Positions 6,969 to 11,209 of a DNA stretch of 11,209 bases are shown here, piece after piece. Source of the stretch: Pseudomonadota bacterium (lineage in GTDB: Bacteria; Pseudomonadota; Gammaproteobacteria; Burkholderiales; Burkholderiaceae_B); the NCBI GenBank assembly GCA_023422555.1, contig JAFAGQ010000295.1, positions 1-11,209 on the forward strand. Direction: 5' to 3'. Under the pieces are notes generated by a model. The model was not told the origin of the DNA and made no database searches. It was given only the letters and a program-made list of their open reading frames with translations. Position 1 is the first letter of the stretch, and every line of letters starts with the position of its first letter. Made by a program: the position numbers and the translations under genes.

Positions 6969-8330
6969 TCAGCGAATCAGGTCGAGCACCTCATCCAGGC
7001 GCGATACTGCCTTGATTTCCAGGCCCTCTATCGGCTGTTTTGGTGCGTTATGTTTGGGAATCAGTGCCACGCTGAAACCCAGCTTGGCGGCTTCACGCAG
7101 TCGTTCCTGTCCACGCGGTGCCGGGCGCACTTCACCTGCCAGCCCAACTTCGCCAAACGCAAACAACCCTTTGGGCAGCGGTTTGTTTCGCAGCGACGAC
7201 AGAATGGCCAGTAGTACCGGCAGATCGGTGGCCGTTTCCGTAATCCTTACGCCACCAACCGCATTCACGAAAACGTCCTGATCATAACTGGCGACACCCG
7301 CATGGCGATGCAACACCGCCAGCAGCATGGCCAGCCGGCTGCCATCCACACCCAGCGTCAATCGACGCGGGTTGGGGACGTGGGCCGTATCAACCAGGGC
7401 CTGTATCTCGACCAGCAGCGGCCGCGTGCCTTCCTGGGTAGCGACCACGCAGGACCCCGGGACATTGTCCGTGTGCTGCGACAGAAAGAGTGCAGATGGG
7501 TTGCTGACCCCTTTGAGTCCCTTGTCTGTCATGGCGAACACACCGAGCTCATTGACCGCACCGTAACGGTTCTTGAAGGCGCGAATCAGGCGATAGGAAG
7601 AATCGGTTTCCCCTTCGAAGTACAGTACGGTGTCCACGATATGCTCCAGCACACGCGGCCCGGCCAGCGTCCCATCCTTGGTCACATGGCCGATCATGAC
7701 AAGCGCAATGCCCGTTTGCTTGGCGATGCGGGTCAGCTGTGCGGCGCATTCGCGCACCTGCGACACAGATCCTGGTGCCGATGACATTTCACCGGAATAA
7801 AGCGTTTGTATGGAATCGATGACCGCCACGGCGGGCTTATGCTGCATCAGCGCCGCCTGAATGCTTTCGAGCTGGATTTCAGCCACCAGCTGAATGGCTC
7901 CCGTGGCCAGATCCAGTCGCTTTGCCCGCAATGCGACCTGCTCTGCCGACTCTTCGCCCGTGATGTATAAGACGGGCGTGGTGCGTGACAGTGAAGCCAG
8001 TGCCTGCAACAGAAGCGTGGATTTGCCGATGCCCGGATCACCACCGATAAGAACGACGCCACCGGGAACCAGGCCGCCGCCCAGGACACGATCGAACTCG
8101 GACAGTCCCGTGGGTTGCCTTGGCGTATCCCGGGCTTCAATGTCGGCCAGATTACGTACCGGTGCGGCCTCGGCAAGGTGTGCGTAACGATTGGCAGGAG
8201 CCGCCGCAGCCGGGCGCTCTACCGTTTCCGTCATGGTGTTCCATGCCTGACAATGCGGACACTGGCCCTGCCACTTGGCGCTGATCCCACCACATTCCTG
8301 GCATACATACACCGTTTTTACTTTTGCCAT
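6969..8330 (-). CDS. radA: DNA repair protein RadA (Sms)
   Basis: A 453-residue, full-length RadA, a RecA-like hexameric ATPase/helicase that helps branch migration and processing of recombination intermediates. The order of parts is canonical: an N-terminal four-cysteine zinc finger (C10, C13, C24, C27: CQECG and CPHCQ), an ATPase core with Walker A GGDPGIGKSTLL (96-107) and VAVIDSIQT as Walker B (168-176), the RadA-specific loop at 253-257, and a C-terminal Lon-like domain from about 345 (VNAVGGVRITETATDLP). The RadA loop reads KNRYG, where E. coli has KNRFG; this is a conservative change. The start ATG 8330 gives the standard MAKVKTVYVCQECG opening. AGGA lies about 13 nt upstream, farther than usual. 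It follows the dehydrogenase gene by 84 bp, in the same direction as alr. Confidence 0.96.
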   Translation of the reverse strand: MAKVKTVYVCQECGGISAKWQGQCPHCQAWNTMTETVERPAAAAPANRYAHLAEAAPVRNLADIEARDTPRQPTGLSEFDRVLGGGLVPGGVVLIGGDPGIGKSTLLLQALASLSRTTPVLYITGEESAEQVALRAKRLDLATGAIQLVAEIQLESIQAALMQHKPAVAVIDSIQTLYSGEMSSAPGSVSQVRECAAQLTRIAKQTGIALVMIGHVTKDGTLAGPRVLEHIVDTVLYFEGETDSSYRLIRAFKNRYGAVNELGVFAMTDKGLKGVSNPSALFLSQHTDNVPGSCVVATQEGTRPLLVEIQALVDTAHVPNPRRLTLGVDGSRLAMLLAVLHRHAGVASYDQDVFVNAVGGVRITETATDLPVLLAILSSLRNKPLPKGLFAFGEVGLAGEVRPAPRGQERLREAAKLGFSVALIPKHNAPKQPIEGLEIKAVSRLDEVLDLIR

Positions 8331-8405
8331 ACCGCGATCTGATTCCTGTTGTCCCTGAAAGAACGATAAATTGAGTTGTGGGCGCGCAATGGCGTTTTAT
8401 TCTGA

Positions 8406-8427
8406 TGCTTCGTCTTATAAGGAAGCA
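8406..8427. repeat. Inverted repeat spanning the stop codon of the dehydrogenase gene
   Basis: TGCTTC (8406-8411) and GAAGCA (8422-8427) are perfect 6-bp arms around a 10-base centre that includes the palindrome CTTATAAG. The TAA stop of the dehydrogenase gene is inside it. No run of T follows on either strand, so I do not call it an intrinsic terminator. Confidence 0.35.
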
Positions 8428-9122
8428 CCACCGTCCACGCCAAGATTCTGCCCGGTAATGAAGGATGCTTCATCCGAAAGCAGGAACGCCACCGCAGCTG
8501 CTACCTCTTGCGGCCTGCCCAGCCGTTTCATGGGCACGCGGGCAAGCAGCTGCTTTTCTTCGTCGCCGCCGGCCGGCAGCCCCTTGCGCAGAAATTCCGT
8601 TTCTATGGGCCCCGGTGAAATTGCATTGACCGTAATGCCATATTCGGCCAGTTCCAGCGCCCAGGTTTTCGTACAGCCGATCAGCGCCGCCTTGGCAGCC
8701 GAATAGCTGGTACGCCCGACCTTGCCGCCCGCGGCCCGGCTGGCAATATTGATAATCCGGCCTTCCCGTCTGACCTTCATGGATTCGACAAAGGTCTGGG
8801 TAACCTGCACGGCGGCGCGCAGGTTCACGTCATAAGACTGATACAGCGAAGACAGATTGATTTCGCCAAGATTCTCCACCAGGATGATACCGGCATTGTT
8901 CACAACCGCATCCACCGGATATTTCTCGCGGATCATCCGCAGAATCTCTTCGGTGTGGCCGGCATCATTCAGATCACACTGATAAAGAAAGCCCGGAAAA
9001 TCGATATCACTGACATTTCTGGCGATACCGATAACGTGAGCACCCGCATCGCTCAAACGGCGCGTGATTGCCCATCCGATGCCTTTGGTGGCGCCGGTAA
9101 CGAGAACACATTTATTCTTCAA
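8415..9122 (-). CDS. Short-chain dehydrogenase/reductase (SDR), FabG-like, substrate unknown
   Basis: A classical SDR of 235 residues with a Rossmann fold. Seen from the TTG start: nucleotide-binding TGATKGIG (9-16), NNAG (75-78), active-site Asn (N100), Ser (S128) and the YxxxK pair Y140/K144 in TSYSAAK, then SPGPIETEF (169-177) and the C-terminal LGVDGGASL. Arg35 after the second strand (IGIARN), with no acidic residue there, suggests NADP(H) over NAD(H). I placed the start at TTG 9122 because AGGAG (9129-9133) sits 6 nt upstream and the product then opens MKNKCVLVTG, as FabG-type proteins do. ATG 9146 would add MSNNQESP and has no ribosome-binding site. The gene overlaps the end of alr by 11 nt, so the two are probably co-transcribed. 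The class covers 3-oxoacyl-ACP reductases and many sugar and alcohol dehydrogenases; nothing here identifies the substrate. Confidence 0.9.
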   Translation of the reverse strand: MKNKCVLVTGATKGIGWAITRRLSDAGAHVIGIARNVSDIDFPGFLYQCDLNDAGHTEEILRMIREKYPVDAVVNNAGIILVENLGEINLSSLYQSYDVNLRAAVQVTQTFVESMKVRREGRIINIASRAAGGKVGRTSYSAAKAALIGCTKTWALELAEYGITVNAISPGPIETEFLRKGLPAGGDEEKQLLARVPMKRLGRPQEVAAAVAFLLSDEASFITGQNLGVDGGASL

Positions 9123-10287
9123 CGGACTCTCCTGGTTGTTCGACATGAACCGGAACGCGCTGCGCGAGTGCACACAGCAGTTCATAGGCAATTGTACCTG
9201 CCGATGCCGCAACCTCGTCGATATGCGGGCCATTATTGCCCCATAGTGTTACCCAGTCCCCAACTGCCGCGTCAGGCACGGGGTCCAGATCGATAGTGAG
9301 CATATCCATGGAGACGCGCCCGGCAAGCTGGGTTGGCACACCATTGACCCAGGCGGGTGTACCCGAAGGCGCGCTACGCGGATAGCCATCGGCATAACCA
9401 CAAGCAACAACGCCAATACGCATATCCCGCGGCGCTGTAAAGGTGGAACCATAGCCAACGCTTTGGCCCTCCTGCACATGCTGAATGGAAATCAGGCGGG
9501 CCTGCAATGTCATGGTCTGGCGCAGCCCAAACTCATCGCCCGTAGTGCTGGCAAACGGCGAGGATCCATAAAGGCAGATGCCCGGCCGTACCCAATTTTC
9601 TTCTCCGCTGATACCCAGCTCCGGATAACGCAGAATGGCCGCAGAGTTGCACAAACTGATGCTGCCCGGATTGCTGCCCACTGTGTCGCGAAAACGCTGC
9701 ACCGGTTCATCTACCGCGCCATGGGCGCCGTCAGCATCGGCAAAATGCGTCATGAATCCAATTCGTCCGACTTTGCCCTGAGACTGCAAGTCAAGCAGGT
9801 CCTGGTAGGCCTGCGCAAACTGTTGTGGCGCAAAGCCCAGGCGGTTCATCCCGGTATTGATTTTCAGAAAAACGTCCAGCGGTGTGGCCAGCGTGGCACT
9901 TTGCAACAGGCGAATCTGCTCCGGATGATGAATCGTGCTCATCACGCGATTTGCCTGCATGACAGGCAGGTCCTCTGCCTGGAAAAAACCTTCCAGCATC
10001 AGCAGCGGGCCGGTCCAACCCGCCTCACGACATCTGACGGTTTCCTGCAGATCAAGCATGGCCAGGCCGTCGGCCTGTGCGAATCCGCAAATTCCGTTCT
10101 CAAGGCCATGACCATAGGCATTGGCCTTGATGACAGCCCAGATAAAGGTTTTTCCGGATGGTTGTACGTGCTCCCCGCCACGCGCTGCTGCCGACCCCTC
10201 CCTTGCGTTGTCAAGATACTGACGAATAATGCTCAGGTTGTGTGTCATGGCCGGCAGTGATATCACTGCGCGAATGGGACGCGGCAT
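9112..10287 (-). CDS. alr: Alanine racemase
   Basis: A cytoplasmic pyridoxal-phosphate enzyme that interconverts L- and D-alanine, supplying D-alanine for peptidoglycan. It has 391 residues. The cofactor lysine lies in AVIKANAYGHG (K54), the TGMNRLG motif at 145-151, the barrel end in RPGICLYG (234-241), and the second catalytic base, a tyrosine, in SVGYGSTF (Y279). GRVSMDM (323-329) in the C-terminal beta domain is also typical. Residues about 29-46 (REGSAAARGGEHVQPSGK) look like a polar insertion between the first helix and the cofactor strand, which is short in most relatives. The start ATG 10287 has GGAG 7 nt upstream. The 3' end overlaps the dehydrogenase gene by 11 nt. It is first in its run and divergent from hpnC, which fits a promoter in the 84-bp gap. 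Confidence 0.96.
   Translation of the reverse strand: MPRPIRAVISLPAMTHNLSIIRQYLDNAREGSAAARGGEHVQPSGKTFIWAVIKANAYGHGLENGICGFAQADGLAMLDLQETVRCREAGWTGPLLMLEGFFQAEDLPVMQANRVMSTIHHPEQIRLLQSATLATPLDVFLKINTGMNRLGFAPQQFAQAYQDLLDLQSQGKVGRIGFMTHFADADGAHGAVDEPVQRFRDTVGSNPGSISLCNSAAILRYPELGISGEENWVRPGICLYGSSPFASTTGDEFGLRQTMTLQARLISIQHVQEGQSVGYGSTFTAPRDMRIGVVACGYADGYPRSAPSGTPAWVNGVPTQLAGRVSMDMLTIDLDPVPDAAVGDWVTLWGNNGPHIDEVAASAGTIAYELLCALAQRVPVHVEQPGESVEE
9129..9133 (-). promoter_or_regulatory. Shine-Dalgarno AGGAG supporting a TTG start for the SDR gene
   Basis: The minus strand reads CAGGAGAGTCCG then TTG, a strong Shine-Dalgarno with 6-nt spacing, located within the last codons of alr's overlap zone. 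The nearest ATG (9144-9146) is preceded by CGCGTTCCGGTTC, which has no such motif. Confidence 0.7.
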
Positions 10288-10335
10288 GGTGTGGCTCCAC
10301 AGTTCAATTTGGTCATACTGGAACGATCAGCGTAA

Positions 10336-10343
10336 ATTATAAT
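10336..10343. promoter_or_regulatory. Self-complementary -10 element in the alr/hpnC divergent gap
   Basis: ATTATAAT is its own reverse complement and holds a perfect TATAAT on both strands (plus 10338-10343, minus 10336-10341). It lies 28 bp before the hpnC start and 48 bp before the alr start, right for both genes. I find no good -35 box at 16-18 bp on either side. If used in both directions, RNA polymerase could bind for only one gene at a time. Confidence 0.45.
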
Positions 10344-10371
10344 CATTGCTTGATCACATTAGCGCGTATTC

Positions 10372-11209
10372 ATGTCCGTTGACCATTATGAGAACTTTCC
10401 TGTAGCCTCGCTGCTGCTGCCAAAGCCGCTGCGTTCGGCCGTCACGGCCATTTACCACTTTGCGCGGCGTGCCGATGACATTGCCGATGAAGGCGATGCC
10501 CCTGCAGCAGAACGTCTGGCTGCTTTGAAGGCGTTTGACAGTGCCCTGCTCCATATGAAGGCCAGCCACTTTACCGCTACGCAATTTGAAAATGTTCCAG
10601 CCCGCATTTTTCTGGATCTGCAGCGCGAAGTCAAAACACATGCCCTGCCAGTGACTCCCTTGCATGACCTGTTGCTGGCCTTTACGCAGGATGTCAGCCA
10701 TAAGCCGTTTCGCAACGAAGCTGACCTGCTTGCGTATTGTCAGTATTCAGCCAATCCTGTAGGAAACCTGCTGCTGCATCTGTATGATGCGGCTGATGAA
10801 GAATCCCTGCGGCTTTCCGATAATATCTGTACGGGTCTGCAACTGGTCAACTTCTGGCAGGATATTGCTATTGACACGGCACGCCAGCGCTTTTACCTTC
10901 CCTCAGAATGGCTGGCAGCACATGGCATGAGTCATCATGATCTTTCCAGTTCGCAACTGAATACCCGGTGGCCCCAATTAATGCAGGAATGCACGGCGTT
11001 TGCACGTAAAATACTGCTTGCTGGCGCCCCCCTTGGTGCGCGCCTGCGCGGCCGACCCGGTCTCGAACTCAGAATGATCGTACAGGGCGGCCTGCGCATA
11101 CTGGAAAAAATTGACGTTGTTGCGGGCGACGTCTTCCACCATCGACCAACCCTGAATAAAAAAGACTGGGCCGTGATTGTCTGGCGCAGTCTAAGAAAAT
11201 CTCATTATG
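10372..11209 (+). CDS. hpnC: HpnC-type (hydroxy)squalene synthase, 3' end beyond window
   Basis: An open frame runs from ATG 10372 to the right edge (279 codons plus one base, no stop), about the full family length, so only the tail is missing. The N-terminus DHYENFPVASLLLP is the HpnC signature. The two aspartate-rich motifs that bind diphosphate through magnesium are ARRADDIADEGD (31-42; D35, D36, D39) and LVNFWQDIAID (158-168; D164, D168), followed by RQRFYLP. In the HpnC-HpnD-HpnE route, HpnD makes presqualene diphosphate from farnesyl diphosphate, HpnC converts it to hydroxysqualene, and HpnE reduces that to squalene, the hopanoid precursor. HpnD and HpnE genes would be expected just to the right but are not visible. 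No Shine-Dalgarno is seen before the ATG. It is the only rightward gene here. Paralogues HpnC and HpnD are related; the HYENFPVAS start favours HpnC. Confidence 0.9.
   Translation, partial: MSVDHYENFPVASLLLPKPLRSAVTAIYHFARRADDIADEGDAPAAERLAALKAFDSALLHMKASHFTATQFENVPARIFLDLQREVKTHALPVTPLHDLLLAFTQDVSHKPFRNEADLLAYCQYSANPVGNLLLHLYDAADEESLRLSDNICTGLQLVNFWQDIAIDTARQRFYLPSEWLAAHGMSHHDLSSSQLNTRWPQLMQECTAFARKILLAGAPLGARLRGRPGLELRMIVQGGLRILEKIDVVAGDVFHHRPTLNKKDWAVIVWRSLRKSHY

Noticed and set aside
6958..6971. TGATC/GATCA inverted repeat at the radA stop codon as a terminator
   Set aside because: The arms are only 5 bp, AT-containing, and no T tract follows on the minus strand.
9463..10260. Plus-strand open frame of 265 codons opposite alr
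   Set aside because: It is fully antisense to alanine racemase, shows no recognisable motif, and has a His/Gln/Arg-biased composition typical of shadow frames.
10346..10366. Possible CRP or FNR site (TTGATCACA) in the alr/hpnC gap
   Set aside because: Only one half-site matches; the second half-site of either consensus is absent.
10354..10701. Minus-strand open frame of 115 codons opposite hpnC
   Set aside because: The plus strand here encodes the conserved HpnC N-terminus and its first aspartate-rich motif; the minus frame has no recognisable features.

Overview
The window looks like an ordinary chromosomal stretch from a betaproteobacterium, most likely a member of the Alcaligenaceae (Bordetella/Advenella/Castellaniella type). 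I infer this from moderate GC content, the protein flavour of RadA, Alr and KdkA, the alr-radA neighbourhood, and an HpnC-type squalene-pathway gene. The genus cannot be fixed from sequence reading alone. I see no mobile element, phage gene, tRNA, rRNA or CRISPR array. No stretch longer than about 150 bases lacks a gene.

Ten of the eleven genes lie on the minus strand and are read from right to left. From about 10.3 kb down to 7 kb are alr (alanine racemase, peptidoglycan precursor supply), a short-chain dehydrogenase overlapping the end of alr, and radA (recombination-intermediate processing). After a 152-bp gap comes a tight cluster: a TauE/SafE-type exporter, an 830-residue YbbP/FtsX-type permease, a group 2 truncated haemoglobin and kdkA (Kdo kinase, lipopolysaccharide core). 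The last three genes overlap by 1 and 8 nt, so they are probably co-transcribed and translationally coupled. A short gap with a possible promoter and weak terminator separates kdkA from a polyamine ABC uptake operon: binding protein, ATPase and the first 29 codons of a permease, which runs off the left edge.

At the right edge one gene faces the other way. It encodes an HpnC-type (hydroxy)squalene synthase, is nearly complete and has no stop inside the window. It is divergent from alr across 84 bp that hold a self-complementary TATAAT box.

I did not find an undescribed system. The points most worth checking are a polyamine-binding pocket that mixes PotF-like and PotD-like residues, two genes whose best start is TTG with a strong Shine-Dalgarno sequence, the overlapping permease/haemoglobin/Kdo-kinase cluster with no ATPase gene in the window, and a dehydrogenase of unknown substrate lodged between alr and radA.
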